The notes: generated by a model not told the origin, from the sequence alone. A stretch of 41,199 bases of DNA from JAAUQA01 sp036351435 (GCA_036351435.1 JAZBPA010000284.1:1-41199), one strand, 5' to 3'. Shown: positions 25,065-34,693, numbered from the stretch's first letter. Numbers and translations: made by a program.

Positions 25065-26237
25065 TTACATCCACTGGCTGGAACGGTCGTCATCCGGGTG
25101 AGTTTCGATTTGGAAATTGTCTCCCTTACCCTTAAGATCATCAGGAAGCTCCCGCTTACTCTCCAACTTGATTTTCAAGCGCACTGCATTCTCGGAGTCG
25201 GCATTGCGCAGCGCGGTATCGTGGCTGATCTTGCCTTCTTCGTAAAGCTCGAATAGTGCCTGATCGAAGGTTTTCATGCCGACTTCCCCTGACCGCATCA
25301 TCGCATCCTTAATCTCCCCCAATTGACCTTTCAGTACCAAGTCAGTGACGCGTGGCGTGGGTAACAGCACCTCAACAGCCGGGACCAGACCGGGACCATC
25401 TGCCCGCTTGACCAAACGCTGGGCGATGAATGCCAGCATGTTCATGGATAAATCCATCAGCAATTGATCACGTCGATCATGGGGATACATATTGATCATG
25501 CGTTCGAAGGCTTGCTCAGTGTTATGAGCATGTAAGGTGGTCAGGCAGAGATGACCGGTTTCCGCGAAGGCGATGGCGTGTTTCAGGCTTTCTCGTTCGC
25601 GCATTTCACCGATAACCACGACATTCGGGGATTGCCGCATCGTGTGTTTTAGCGCGTCTTCGTAAGATTCCGTATCGACCCCGATTTCGCGCTGATCCAC
25701 CAAGCATTTTTTATGACGAAAATAATATTCGATAGGTTCTTCAATGGTGACTATATGCTCACTGGTATTAGTATTACGGTACTCAATCATAGACGCCATT
25801 GAAGTGGATTTACCGCAACCTGTTGCACCGATAAAGATCACTAGGCCACGTTTGGCCATGGCCAGTTTTTGCATAATCGGTGGCAGATGCAATTCCTCAA
25901 AATCCGGGACGTAGGGATTGATCAGGCGCATCACCATGCCAACGCTGCCCCGCTGCCTGAAAACGCTGACCCTAAGCCGGGCGATATTCGGATAATTTAA
26001 GGTGAAATTACATTCTTTTTCAGCATCGAATGCTTTTTGCTGTCTATCGTTCATGATCGACTGAGCAAGAATTTCCGTTTGCGAAGGTGTGAGAGTGACT
26101 TCACCCACCCGTTGCAGTTCTTCACCCACTTTGATAGCCGGCGAACTACCTGCTGTGATGAAAATCTCGAACCCTTTTTTGTTCAACATAAGTTGAACCA
26201 ATTCATACATGTAGCCGGTTGCTCTATCGGTATCCAT
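25065..26237 (-). CDS. pilU: Type IV pilus retraction ATPase PilU
   Basis: Cytoplasmic hexameric ATPase (390 residues) that assists PilT in pulling back type IV pili. Motifs are Walker A GATGCGKST (137-145), the Asp box VTIEEPIEYYF, the Walker B region NVVVIGEMRERES, and the His box TGHLCLTTLHAHN. The MRERESLKHAIAFAETGHL stretch and the extended C-terminal tail (ELPDDLKGKGDNFQIETHPD) favour PilU over PilT. PilT usually lies directly upstream of pilU in gammaproteobacteria; here it does not. A functional pilus system elsewhere is implied, in keeping with fimV in this window. Confidence 0.93.
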   Translation of the reverse strand: MDTDRATGYMYELVQLMLNKKGFEIFITAGSSPAIKVGEELQRVGEVTLTPSQTEILAQSIMNDRQQKAFDAEKECNFTLNYPNIARLRVSVFRQRGSVGMVMRLINPYVPDFEELHLPPIMQKLAMAKRGLVIFIGATGCGKSTSMASMIEYRNTNTSEHIVTIEEPIEYYFRHKKCLVDQREIGVDTESYEDALKHTMRQSPNVVVIGEMRERESLKHAIAFAETGHLCLTTLHAHNTEQAFERMINMYPHDRRDQLLMDLSMNMLAFIAQRLVKRADGPGLVPAVEVLLPTPRVTDLVLKGQLGEIKDAMMRSGEVGMKTFDQALFELYEEGKISHDTALRNADSENAVRLKIKLESKRELPDDLKGKGDNFQIETHPDDDRSSQWM

Positions 26238-26386
26238 CAGTATTCCTCGGTAGTCGTAGGCGTTCAGGCAATTAAGGCGATTTTAGTATTAGGCGACGGT
26301 TAATAACTTATAGCAAACGGACAGGGGGATTGTCACTCAACAGACCTGCTATGCGTTTGCTGATCCCTATTTAAAGTACCGCATAT

Positions 26387-26911
26387 CTACAAGCCCAACT
26401 CCACAATTAACCTATCCTTCTTGATATGTATCGACTTTACCAACAGCCGGGCGATGGCTTGGTTGAGGTCTTGGTCGTCAAGCTGATAAATAGGGGTGTT
26501 CGCCAATGCCCGCTGTAACAGTTTTTCCACCAGCGGTTGCACGGGCATGGCCTTAACGGGTATCCCCTGGCTGTCGGTCCCTTGTAACTTCAAATCCAGT
26601 AAGTAAAACGATCCGATATCGCGGCGATATTCCAGCAAGCCATCGACTAAACCTCGCCACTTGATCGTGATATTGCCTGGTAGTCGCGCCATAGCTGCAA
26701 AATTAACCCCGATCCGCTGGGCTTCCTCTTGTAAGTGGATGACGGGGTCGGACAGAGTCAGTTCAGTAAAAAACTTTTCTCTTCGCAACGGAAAGTGCCG
26801 CTCAATAGCCCGCTGCATGTCGGCCGTAGTTAGCTCTATGGCATAGATGGACAAGGCTTTGTTGCCAAGCGTGAACAGCCCATACGTCGCCCATTTCTTC
26901 AACAATTTCAA
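26387..26911 (-). CDS. DUF1439 (YceB-like) protein
   Basis: A 174-residue protein of the DUF1439/YceB group, which are envelope proteins of unclear function with a lipid-binding-like fold. The family pattern is visible: a basic, hydrophobic N-terminus (MKLLKKWATYGLFTLGNKAL), YAIELTTADMQRAIERHFPL with the conserved hydrophobic/His pattern, and the repeated 'LP.....L.....Y' strands. The signal sequence is weak and lacks a lipobox cysteine, unlike E. coli YceB, so export is uncertain and the start may need revision. It lies upstream of pilU on the same strand with 149 bp between them. Family call is moderate. Confidence 0.65.
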   Translation of the reverse strand: MKLLKKWATYGLFTLGNKALSIYAIELTTADMQRAIERHFPLRREKFFTELTLSDPVIHLQEEAQRIGVNFAAMARLPGNITIKWRGLVDGLLEYRRDIGSFYLLDLKLQGTDSQGIPVKAMPVQPLVEKLLQRALANTPIYQLDDQDLNQAIARLLVKSIHIKKDRLIVELGL

Positions 26912-27000
26912 CTAGCCGACCTCGTCGCATAGATAGTTACTCGCGTAGCTACACCTAATGTTGGGTGGCAACACAGGCATGCATAATTCACGCGAGTACC

Positions 27001-27129
27001 ATGTCGTTGATTCTGCAAAACCATGAGCAGTTCAGTCAAGGCGCGAGTAGCCAAGACGTTCCCACTCCGAACAGCGACGCTGAGCCGGAATTGCCTGTCA
27101 ATCCTGAAATGTGCAAAGCTTATATCTAG
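27001..27129 (+). CDS. Candidate small ORF (42 aa)
   Basis: ATG 27001 opens a 42-codon frame beginning MSLILQNHEQFSQGASSQDV and ending NPEMCKAYI. It is hydrophilic, with Pro, Asn and Glu, and looks more like a disordered tail than a folded domain. The ribosome-binding site is poor. It sits 52 bp before the VOC gene on the same strand. It may be a small gene, a leader, or a fragment. No family recognised. Confidence 0.25.
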   Translation: MSLILQNHEQFSQGASSQDVPTPNSDAEPELPVNPEMCKAYI

Positions 27130-27181
27130 GTATGTATTGATGGTAAGCAATGAGTTGTTAATCGTATAGGAGGGCTAATCC

Positions 27182-27619
27182 ATGGCAGACGATAATCCCA
27201 GCGTTCTATCACACATTTCCTTGGGGACTAACGATTTCGACCGAGCCGCTGCATTCTACGATAAGGTGCTAACCACAATTGGTTGTCAGCGGATTATGGA
27301 ACATCCGGGCGCAGTCGCTTATGGCAGGCAATACCCGGAATTTTGGATACAAACTCCGTTCGACGGCAATCCGGCTTCAGTAGGCAATGGCACGCACATC
27401 AGCTTTTTCGCAGCCAGCAAGGCAGAAGTTCATGCGTTCCATGAGGCGGCGTTGGCGGCAGGCGGTGTCGACGACGGCGCTCCTGGCCCACGACCAGAGT
27501 ATGGCGAACCGTATTACGGCTGTTTCGTGCGCGATCTCGATGGGCATAAGATTGAGGCGTGTCATTGGGATATGGAGTTGTTGAGCAAGCTAATGAAGCC
27601 TAGCCGTACAGCAGAATAG
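27182..27619 (+). CDS. VOC-family (glyoxalase-like) protein
   Basis: A 145-residue metal-dependent vicinal-oxygen-chelate protein. The N-terminal module begins SHISLGTNDFDRAAAFYDKVL, with the first metal histidine in SHISLG; the second module contains NGTHISFFA and ends in GCFVRDLDGHKIEACHW, with the usual 'D-x-DGhkIE' metal glutamate. Such proteins range from glyoxalases to antibiotic-resistance enzymes and dioxygenases, so the substrate is unknown. An excellent ribosome-binding site (AGGAGG) precedes the ATG. Its last 20 bp overlap the convergent NamZ-like gene. Confidence 0.88.
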   Translation: MADDNPSVLSHISLGTNDFDRAAAFYDKVLTTIGCQRIMEHPGAVAYGRQYPEFWIQTPFDGNPASVGNGTHISFFAASKAEVHAFHEAALAAGGVDDGAPGPRPEYGEPYYGCFVRDLDGHKIEACHWDMELLSKLMKPSRTAE

Positions 27620-28805
27620 ACGCACGCATCTCGGCCCACTGTGCCTCGTCCGAACTTAGCCGGGTATCGAATTCCTCCGGGGTGGCGTGGGGATCATCGA
27701 CCCATTCCCGGAGGCCTGTTCCGCCGCTCAATAAATCAATCGCCAACCGTTCGGTTTCATACTCGTAGGCGAACTCGCGCCAGATAACATAATCTGGATA
27801 CTCCAGCCGGATTGCCTTGAGCAGTAAGCAAGCGATCCGATAGGGTCGGAACCGATCATGCCGATACCAGCAATTATCGGTGTGAATCTGTACACCATCG
27901 CATAATTTTCCAGCATGTTTATGAAATGTGGGTTCGAAGTGGCAACGCCGCAATCGGCAGCCGTCCAGCCATTTGGGCTGTACATCATGCATACGTTTCA
28001 GGATCTTTCCGAAGTCGAGATCCGATGCCCCGACAATCTCCAGCGCATTGGTTGTGCCGCGACCCTCGGATAGCATCGTGCCTTCGAACAGCACCGTGCC
28101 GGGAAAACAGCGCGCCATGTTCAAGCTAGAGGCATTGGGGCTGGGATTAACCCAGGAATAGTCTAAGACCGGCCAACCGTACCCAGGCGGCTCATCCGGC
28201 TGATAACCCGCCATGGGTACCACGGTTAGGTCAAGATCAAGACTTTTCGAATCCACTAGCCAGCGCGCCAATTCGCCGAAGGTTAACCCGTGGCGCATGA
28301 TTAGCGGAGCGGCGCCCACAAAGCTTTCCCAACCGGGTTCGAGAATAGTTCCTTCAACGGGGCGTCCCGCCGGGTTGGGACGGTCGAGAATCCAGACGCT
28401 TTTGCCTTGCTTGGCGCACGCTTCTAATAGGTATGCCAGGGTAGTGACGTAAGTGTAAATGCGGGTTCCGATGTCTTGTAGATCTACCAGCAGGACATCG
28501 AACGTATCCATCATTCGGTCGGTCGGATAGCGGACCTCGCCATACAGACTGAACACCGGCAGTCCGTGTTGGGAATCAACATAATCGGCGGTTTCGATCA
28601 TGTTGTCTTGCTTGTCCCCGCGCATGCCGTGCTGCGGTCCGAATGCCGAGGTCAACTGCAAATCCCGGCAGGCCATCAATGCATCCAGGCTATGCCGACA
28701 TTCTCGGGTCAGCGAAGCAGCATGACCAAGCAGCGCCACACGTCGGCCCTGTAAGGGGCGGCGCAAATCTGGATTTGCGAGAAGGTTGTCGATGCCAAAT
28801 TGCAT
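27600..28805 (-). CDS. DUF1343 / NamZ-like exo-beta-N-acetylmuramidase
   Basis: A 401-residue enzyme of the DUF1343 family (GH171), whose characterised member NamZ removes terminal N-acetylmuramic acid from peptidoglycan fragments. Family motifs are ALLGHAASLTRE, SAFGPQHGMRGDKQDN, the catalytic-region VDLQDIGTRIYTYVTTL, ILDRPNPAGRPVEG, and WVNPSPNASSLNMARCFPGT with TMLSEGRGTTNALE. No signal peptide is visible, so it should act on recycled muropeptides in the cytoplasm. I chose ATG 28805, four bases after the DctP stop, preceded by GGAAGAA; the upstream extension to 28868 would overlap the DctP gene. Last gene of an apparent ligase-DctP-NamZ operon. Confidence 0.88.
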   Translation of the reverse strand: MQFGIDNLLANPDLRRPLQGRRVALLGHAASLTRECRHSLDALMACRDLQLTSAFGPQHGMRGDKQDNMIETADYVDSQHGLPVFSLYGEVRYPTDRMMDTFDVLLVDLQDIGTRIYTYVTTLAYLLEACAKQGKSVWILDRPNPAGRPVEGTILEPGWESFVGAAPLIMRHGLTFGELARWLVDSKSLDLDLTVVPMAGYQPDEPPGYGWPVLDYSWVNPSPNASSLNMARCFPGTVLFEGTMLSEGRGTTNALEIVGASDLDFGKILKRMHDVQPKWLDGCRLRRCHFEPTFHKHAGKLCDGVQIHTDNCWYRHDRFRPYRIACLLLKAIRLEYPDYVIWREFAYEYETERLAIDLLSGGTGLREWVDDPHATPEEFDTRLSSDEAQWAEMRASILLYG

Positions 28806-28809
28806 GGTT

Positions 28810-29814
28810 TTAGCGGGTTTCTTCCTGCAATTTGAGAGCTGCGTCATACAGCTGCCGACCGAGTTCACCAGCGCTGGCGAGATATTCTTCGACGACAGGT
28901 TGCGCTACGGCTTTCCAGGCTTTTACCTCTTCGGGAGTCAATTTATAAGTGCTCATACCTTGCTCAGCGGCGAAGGCATAAGCTTGTGCTTCGATTTGAT
29001 AAATCGCATCACGCACCGCCGCATCCGCCTTAACAGCCGCTTGGGTAATGATTTCCTTGTGCGAGCCCGGCAGTGCTTGCCAATAATTTTCGTTGATCAG
29101 CACCACGAACTCAATATCCGCATGATTGGTAACGGTAATCCAATCCATCACCTGCCAAAGGGACCGACTTCCAATGCTGGAGACGCCGGTCATGCCGATG
29201 TCGACCACGCCGTTTTGATAAGCTTGATATTGTTCAGAACCGGAAATTAGTTCCGGTATGCCGCCCGCTGCCTCAACAAAACGGCCCAAGGTCTTACCGA
29301 AAACCCGCACTTTCTTACCCTGAATAGCGGCCGGTGTTTTCAGCGGGCCATCCTTAGAAAGCAAGATTGCGCTGCCATAAGCCTGCCACCATAGCACCCG
29401 GCTGCCAGTCGCTAAAATAGCCGTGTCGATAGAGCGACGAATCGGACTGTCTTGCGCTGTCGCTGCACGGACCAGCGCTTCGGTGTTGAACGTGAATGGC
29501 AGGTCAAAAATATCTACCGCTGGAATCTCGTCGACAAACCGCGTGAGAGAGGCGACGCCCATCTCAATCTCGCCGGAACTGACGGCCTGCGGGACTTCGT
29601 TATCTTTGTACAGCTGAGCCGCATCATAGATTTCGATTGCGATTTCACCCTGCGAGGCCTTTTCAACTGCTGTTTTAAACAACAGCAGGTTTTGACCGAT
29701 ATGACTTTTAAGTGGTAACTGCAAGGTAATGCGCAGCGTCGTTTCCGCAGCGTCTGCAGTCATCCCAACTAATAGTAAAATCAACGCCCATAATCCTAAC
29801 CTGCAATGCTTCAT
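28810..29814 (-). CDS. TRAP transporter solute-binding protein, DctP family
   Basis: Periplasmic binding protein of 334 residues with a clear signal peptide (about 1-22, LALI-type hydrophobic core ending TADA). DctP features are LRITLQLPLKSHIGQNLLLF, YKDNEVPQAVSSGEIEMGVA, DLPFTFNTEAL, and the carboxylate-binding arginine R170 in GKKVRVFGKTLGRFVEAAGG. It would capture an organic acid. The DctQ and DctM membrane subunits are not encoded in this window, so it is an orphan or works with subunits elsewhere. It starts one base after the stop of the upstream acyl-CoA-ligase gene and ends four bases before the NamZ-like gene, which points to one transcript for all three. Confidence 0.9.
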   Translation of the reverse strand: MKHCRLGLWALILLLVGMTADAAETTLRITLQLPLKSHIGQNLLLFKTAVEKASQGEIAIEIYDAAQLYKDNEVPQAVSSGEIEMGVASLTRFVDEIPAVDIFDLPFTFNTEALVRAATAQDSPIRRSIDTAILATGSRVLWWQAYGSAILLSKDGPLKTPAAIQGKKVRVFGKTLGRFVEAAGGIPELISGSEQYQAYQNGVVDIGMTGVSSIGSRSLWQVMDWITVTNHADIEFVVLINENYWQALPGSHKEIITQAAVKADAAVRDAIYQIEAQAYAFAAEQGMSTYKLTPEEVKAWKAVAQPVVEEYLASAGELGRQLYDAALKLQEETR

Positions 29815-29815
29815 A

Positions 29816-31621
29816 TCAGTTTCCTGTTTCCGGGTTTGCTTGATTAGTCACTGGTTCTTCTTGTTCTAACGTCGACAAATCGCCTTCAGGTAGACCTAAT
29901 TCCCGCGCTTTAAGCAAGCGACGCATAATTTTTCCGCTACGGGTTTTGGGTAAGCTGGGTTGGAAATCCAAGTCTTTTGGCGCGACGGCAGGTCCCAGAC
30001 GTTTTCTGGCAAACCCTAGAATATTACGCCGCAGCTCTTCGCTGGGTTGCTGCCCGGGTTTTAAGGCCACGAAGGCTTTCACTATTTCCATAGCGACCGG
30101 ATCGGGTTTGCCGATTACCCCGGCTTCGGCTACCGCCGGGTGTTCCAGCAACACACTTTCGACCTCGAATGGGCTGATCAAATGGCCGGCCGATTTGATC
30201 ACATCGTCGGCCCGTCCCACGAACCAGTAGTAACCGTCGCTATCACGCCGGGCCAGATCACCGGACAGATAGTACCCATCTGCGAAACACTTGCGGTAGC
30301 GGCTGTCTTCATCAAGATACCCCCGACATAGCGAAGGCCAACCGACCCGCAACGCCAGTTCGCCTTCTTCATCTGGGGTCTGCACAGGCTCAATACCGCC
30401 TAATCGAGTACGGCGCACGATAGCTGCTTCTACGCCCGGTAGCGGACAGCCCATCGAACCCGGCTTGATATCTAGGGCCGCATAATTAGCAATCATGATG
30501 CCGCCGGTTTCCGTCTGCCACCAGGTGTCGTGAAAAGGCTGTCCGAAAACTTTCTGGCCCCAGACTACCCCTTCGGGATTCAGCGGTTCACCGACACTGG
30601 CCAAAAACCGCAAGCGGTTCAAATCATAGCGGCCCGGTAACGCTTCACCGTATTTCATCAACATGCGGATGGCTGTTGGCGCGGTATACCAGACATTGAC
30701 TCGCTGATCCTGCAGAATCTGATACCAGCGCTCGGCATTGAATTCTTGCTCGTCGACCAGATTAGTGACTCCATTAACCAGCGGGGCGATGATGCCATAG
30801 GAAGTCCCGGTCACCCAGCCCGGATCGGCAGTGCACCAAAACACATCGTCCGGTTTGAGATCCAACACCCATTGACCGGTTAGATAATGGATCAACACCG
30901 CGGCATGGACATGGACCGCGCCTTTGGGTTTACCGGTCGTGCCGCTGGTGAAATGCAGCAACGCCATGTCTTCGGGATCGGTCGGGGGGATGGTGAACTC
31001 GTCAGCTGCGACATCCAACAACCCATGAAAGTCTTGGGTATCGCTAATCGTGGTGATTTCACCTCGTTCGCCGATCACCAGCACGTGTTCAAGGTCAGGC
31101 AACTCAGTACGCAACTCAGCAATTCGACGGCGTTGATACAACTGTTCAGTAACCACCAGCACCTTGCCTTTGCCAATCTCCAGCCTCGCTTTGATCGGTT
31201 CGGGGCCGAAGGCGGAAAACAGCGGACAAAAGGTCGAACCGTTTTTCAACGCACCCAATGCAGTGATGTACAACTCGGGAATGCGCCCAGCTAGCACGAA
31301 GACTCGCTCTTCTTTGCCGACACCCAAGGTCTTCAGCACATTGGCGAAGCGGTTGCTGAGTGCGCTCAACTGCCGGTAGCTGTAATCACGTACCGTGCCG
31401 TCCTTACCTAACCAGCGTAAGGCGGTATGATCGCCGCGTCGCCCGGCTGCGTGCCTATCCACCGCCTCAAAAGCAATGTTCAGTCCCCCATCGTTCGGCA
31501 ATCCCTGCAGCTGGTCACGCACCTGATTCCAGGAATGAGCACGACAAGCTTGTTGATAGTCGGTCAAATTGGGGGAAGGATTCAACGCTTTGAGTGATTT
31601 ACTAATGGACTGCCAAGGCAT
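29816..31621 (-). CDS. AMP-forming acyl/acetyl-CoA synthetase (Acs-like)
   Basis: A 601-residue adenylate-forming enzyme that activates a carboxylate, most likely acetate or a close relative, to its CoA thioester. Motifs in order: phosphate loop LLHFTSGTTGKPKGAVHVH; VFWCTADPGWVTGTSYGI; the A5-type DTWWQTETGG that lines the acetate pocket; YLSGDLARRDSDGYYWFVGR; DVIKSAGHLISPFEVESVL; and the C-terminal catalytic lysine region LPKTRSGKIMRRLLK. Length and the WWQTETGG motif favour acetyl-CoA synthetases of the shorter AcsA kind over long-chain ligases. It leads an operon with DctP and NamZ-like genes. The SGKIMRR lysine is intact and could be regulated by acetylation. Confidence 0.9.
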   Translation of the reverse strand: MPWQSISKSLKALNPSPNLTDYQQACRAHSWNQVRDQLQGLPNDGGLNIAFEAVDRHAAGRRGDHTALRWLGKDGTVRDYSYRQLSALSNRFANVLKTLGVGKEERVFVLAGRIPELYITALGALKNGSTFCPLFSAFGPEPIKARLEIGKGKVLVVTEQLYQRRRIAELRTELPDLEHVLVIGERGEITTISDTQDFHGLLDVAADEFTIPPTDPEDMALLHFTSGTTGKPKGAVHVHAAVLIHYLTGQWVLDLKPDDVFWCTADPGWVTGTSYGIIAPLVNGVTNLVDEQEFNAERWYQILQDQRVNVWYTAPTAIRMLMKYGEALPGRYDLNRLRFLASVGEPLNPEGVVWGQKVFGQPFHDTWWQTETGGIMIANYAALDIKPGSMGCPLPGVEAAIVRRTRLGGIEPVQTPDEEGELALRVGWPSLCRGYLDEDSRYRKCFADGYYLSGDLARRDSDGYYWFVGRADDVIKSAGHLISPFEVESVLLEHPAVAEAGVIGKPDPVAMEIVKAFVALKPGQQPSEELRRNILGFARKRLGPAVAPKDLDFQPSLPKTRSGKIMRRLLKARELGLPEGDLSTLEQEEPVTNQANPETGN

Positions 31622-31818
31622 GGGGGTTCCCGAATCTGCTGAAAACGTGGAGATACGCTAGCCGACAGCAACGCAAACGGCAATAGCTAAACGACGCTTG
31701 GTTAACCCATATCAGTAGCCAGCAGTTTACCGTTGGATGATATACACTTTTCACCGTTGAGCGTTGTCGCTTAGCCATGTGACTTTACGCCCGCCTAGGG
31801 CACGAAATCGGTGCGCAA

Positions 31819-33375
31819 ATGTTTAGAACAGCGGAACTAGGACGCGAGGTTTCCAAGAAGGAATACAAACGCCGTGAACCCACCTTACGTCAAGAGTTGC
31901 TGGAAGTGCAGCAAGAACTGCGTACAGCCGGGCAATTTCCGGTCATTGTCGTGTTTGCCGGAGTCGATGGCGGTGGCAAGGGGGAACTGGTCAACCGCTT
32001 GAACAATTGGATGGACCCTCGTTGGTTGATCAGTCGCGCCTATGGAGAACCGTCCGAGGAAGAGCGGGAGCGTCCGGAGTATTGGCGATTCTGGCGGGAT
32101 CTGCCACCTGCCGGGCACATCGGGTTGTTTCTGCGTTCTTGGTATTCGCGACCGGTCCTCGAAAAGGTGTATGGAGACATTGACCTCGCCGAGTTCGATA
32201 GACGATTAGACCGGGTAGTTGCTTTCGAGAAAGCCCTTGTGGATGGCGGTGCACTGATCCTCAAATTCTGGATGCATTTGAGCCGGGAAGCACAAAAAAA
32301 ACGGCTCCGCAGTTTGGAAAAAGACCCGCTCACCCGCTGGAAAATCAAGCCTACCAGCTGGGAACATTGGCGCATGTATGATTTGTTTCTGGAAACCGCT
32401 GAACATACCATCATGCGTACCAACACGGGCAGGGCACCATTCAACATCGTGGAAGGTGTGGATATTTATTATCGCAGCCTGACTGTGGGTACAACTATTC
32501 GTGACGCTATTCGCAAACGGCTGGAAGATGTCAAAGTAGAGAAAAAAATCAAAGCCGAGTTACATGCTGATAACGGATTCAGCGAAGTCGTCCATCTCCA
32601 TAACGACGATTCGTCGTCGAGCGAGGAATCGTCGAATTCGATAACAAGCTCCGTACCAACTGTACTGAGTCAGTTGGATATGACGCAGAGTTTGGAGAAA
32701 GATCGCTATAAAGAACAGCTCAAAAAGTATCAGGCAAGACTCAACGTCCTGCATCGCGAGGCACTGGCTCAGAAGGTATCTACCATTTTGGTATTTGAAG
32801 GTCCCGATGCCGCCGGTAAAGGTGGCACTATCCGCCGGATTACCGCCGCTTTGGAAGCACCTAATTATCAAGTATTACCCTTTGCCGCACCGACCGACGA
32901 GGAAAGCGCCCAACATTATTTATGGCGGTTCTGGCGCCATTTGTCACGTGCCGGCCGATTCACTATCTTCGATCGAAGTTGGTATGGCCGGGTACTGGTG
33001 GAGCGAGTGGAAGAACTCGCCAGCGCAGCAGAGTGGAACCGCGCCTATCCCGAGATCAATGATTTCGAGGCACAATTGATTGATCATGGTATCGTGTTGA
33101 TGAAATACTGGATTCACGTGACTCAGGACGAGCAATTGGCGCGTTTCCGTGCTCGCGAGGAAACGCCTCACAAGCAGTGGAAATTGACCGATGAGGATTG
33201 GCGCAACCGGGAAAAGTGGCCGTTATATGAAACGGCGGTCAACGATATGGTGCAATACACCAGTACCCGCGTAGCGCCCTGGATTCTGGTAGAGAACAAT
33301 GACAAGATGTTTGGCCGGATTAAGGTGCTAAAAACCCTGTGCAAACAATTGGAGAAAAGGCTGGAGAAGACTTAG
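31819..33375 (+). CDS. pap: Polyphosphate:AMP phosphotransferase (PPK2 class II)
   Basis: A 518-residue enzyme that uses polyphosphate to convert AMP to ADP. It is a tandem of two PPK2 domains. The first has FAGVDGGGKGELVNRLNNWM (Walker A around residues 51-55) and GHIGLFLRSWYSRPVLE. The second, from about residue 310, has VFEGPDAAGKGGTIRRITAA, RFTIFDRSWYGRVLVERVE, and the lid KQWKLTDEDWRNREKWPLYE. The second domain is the catalytic one by family precedent; the first has a glycine-rich P-loop variant and a WYSR instead of WYGR motif. A Ser/Glu-rich linker (about 264-298) joins them. It starts at ATG 31819, divergent from the CoA ligase. Confidence 0.93.
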   Translation: MFRTAELGREVSKKEYKRREPTLRQELLEVQQELRTAGQFPVIVVFAGVDGGGKGELVNRLNNWMDPRWLISRAYGEPSEEERERPEYWRFWRDLPPAGHIGLFLRSWYSRPVLEKVYGDIDLAEFDRRLDRVVAFEKALVDGGALILKFWMHLSREAQKKRLRSLEKDPLTRWKIKPTSWEHWRMYDLFLETAEHTIMRTNTGRAPFNIVEGVDIYYRSLTVGTTIRDAIRKRLEDVKVEKKIKAELHADNGFSEVVHLHNDDSSSSEESSNSITSSVPTVLSQLDMTQSLEKDRYKEQLKKYQARLNVLHREALAQKVSTILVFEGPDAAGKGGTIRRITAALEAPNYQVLPFAAPTDEESAQHYLWRFWRHLSRAGRFTIFDRSWYGRVLVERVEELASAAEWNRAYPEINDFEAQLIDHGIVLMKYWIHVTQDEQLARFRAREETPHKQWKLTDEDWRNREKWPLYETAVNDMVQYTSTRVAPWILVENNDKMFGRIKVLKTLCKQLEKRLEKT

Positions 33376-33424
33376 CGAGTGCGCGCTTATCGTCTTTATC
33401 CCTACCAAGCTATGATGGTTTGGC

Positions 33425-34693
33425 ATGACTGATCTGATAATTTTGCTGGTTTTGTTGTTACTATCCGGCTTGTTTTCCGGTTCCGAGACTGCCCTCACGG
33501 CTCTATCCATGGCCCGCGTCGAAGGATTGCTCAAGGATGGTCGCCGTGGCGCCCAAGCATTGTTCCGCCTCAAAAGCAATCCGACCAGCATGTTGATCAC
33601 GTTGTTGATCGGTAACAATGTGGTCAATATCGGCGCTTCAGCTATGGCCACGGTCATTGCCGTCGAACGCCTCGGGGAGGCCGGGCCGGGAGTCGCCGTG
33701 GGCGTACTGACTTTATTCATTTTGCTGTTCGGCGAAGTGACCCCCAAAACCCTGGCCATCCGCTATTCGGAAAAGGTTTCCCTAAGCATTGCACCGCTGA
33801 TGCTGGGCATGCGCTGGTTAGCGTTTCCTCTGGTGTGGCTGCTGGAACATTTCATCGTGTTGGTGCAGCATTACACCCGGATCAGCAATGACCCAACGGT
33901 GACCACCTCGGAACTCATAAGCCTGGTATTACGTGGCGAGCGCGAGGGCACGATTGAGCGGGACGAACGTTTGTTGATAGAACGGATTTTTGAGTTCGGC
34001 GATTTACAGGTGAGTGACGTGATGACGCATCGCCGAGATATTTTCGCGTTGGAAGCTAACCGCACCATTCGTGATGCCTTACCGGAAATTCTCGAAGAAT
34101 CGTATTCCCGGGTACCGCTGTTCGAGGAGCATCCCGATGAAATCCGCAGCTTGGTCTATTTGCGCGATATTTTAAGAGCGGTTGCCGAGAATCAATGGGA
34201 TGTTCCGCTGAATACGCTGGCGCAAGAACCGCTGTTTGTGTCTAATCACCAGCCCCTGGATGAATTATTCGCCACTCTGCGACGCAGTAAACAGCATCTA
34301 GCCATCATCGTGGATGAATACGGGGCGGTGCAGGGTTTGGTGACGTTAGAAGATTTGTTGGAAGAGTTGGTCGGTGAAATTTACGACGAGACCGACATTG
34401 CGCCGCAAGAAATGCAAGTTCTGAATGATGATCTGATAGCAGTCAGCGGCACCACGGAATTACGGGTGATCGAAGAATTTTTTGCCTGTGAACTACCCGG
34501 TAAGCCAACCAATACGGTGAGCTTCTGGATTTTGGATCATGTCGAACGGATTCCGGAAACGGGTGAGACACTCCTGTTGGATTCCCTGGAAGTCACTGTT
34601 TCCAAAGCTTCGCGGAATCGAATTCAACAAGTATTGCTGAAGCGTAACCCGGATACCCAACCCCCGCACCCATCCGAACGGGTAGGCGATTGA
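33425..34693 (+). CDS. CorB/HlyC-CorC (CNNM) family membrane protein
   Basis: A 422-residue protein of the CNNM/CorB family, linked to magnesium and cobalt transport or resistance. The N-terminal DUF21 domain (about 1-185) has four hydrophobic segments and the signature SGLFSGSETALTALSMARVE. Two CBS domains follow (SDVMTHRRDIFALEANRTIR and HLAIIVDEYGAVQGLVTLED), which bind adenine nucleotides, and then a C-terminal CorC_HlyC domain (from about 330). It matches E. coli YfjD-type length. It is 49 bp downstream of the polyP:AMP phosphotransferase and 22 bp upstream of sixA, so these three may form an operon. Confidence 0.9.
   Translation: MTDLIILLVLLLLSGLFSGSETALTALSMARVEGLLKDGRRGAQALFRLKSNPTSMLITLLIGNNVVNIGASAMATVIAVERLGEAGPGVAVGVLTLFILLFGEVTPKTLAIRYSEKVSLSIAPLMLGMRWLAFPLVWLLEHFIVLVQHYTRISNDPTVTTSELISLVLRGEREGTIERDERLLIERIFEFGDLQVSDVMTHRRDIFALEANRTIRDALPEILEESYSRVPLFEEHPDEIRSLVYLRDILRAVAENQWDVPLNTLAQEPLFVSNHQPLDELFATLRRSKQHLAIIVDEYGAVQGLVTLEDLLEELVGEIYDETDIAPQEMQVLNDDLIAVSGTTELRVIEEFFACELPGKPTNTVSFWILDHVERIPETGETLLLDSLEVTVSKASRNRIQQVLLKRNPDTQPPHPSERVGD

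Noticed and set aside
26908..27150. 80-codon minus-strand frame upstream of the DUF1439 gene
   Set aside because: No family resemblance or ribosome-binding site; it overlaps both the DUF1439 start and the opposing small frame.
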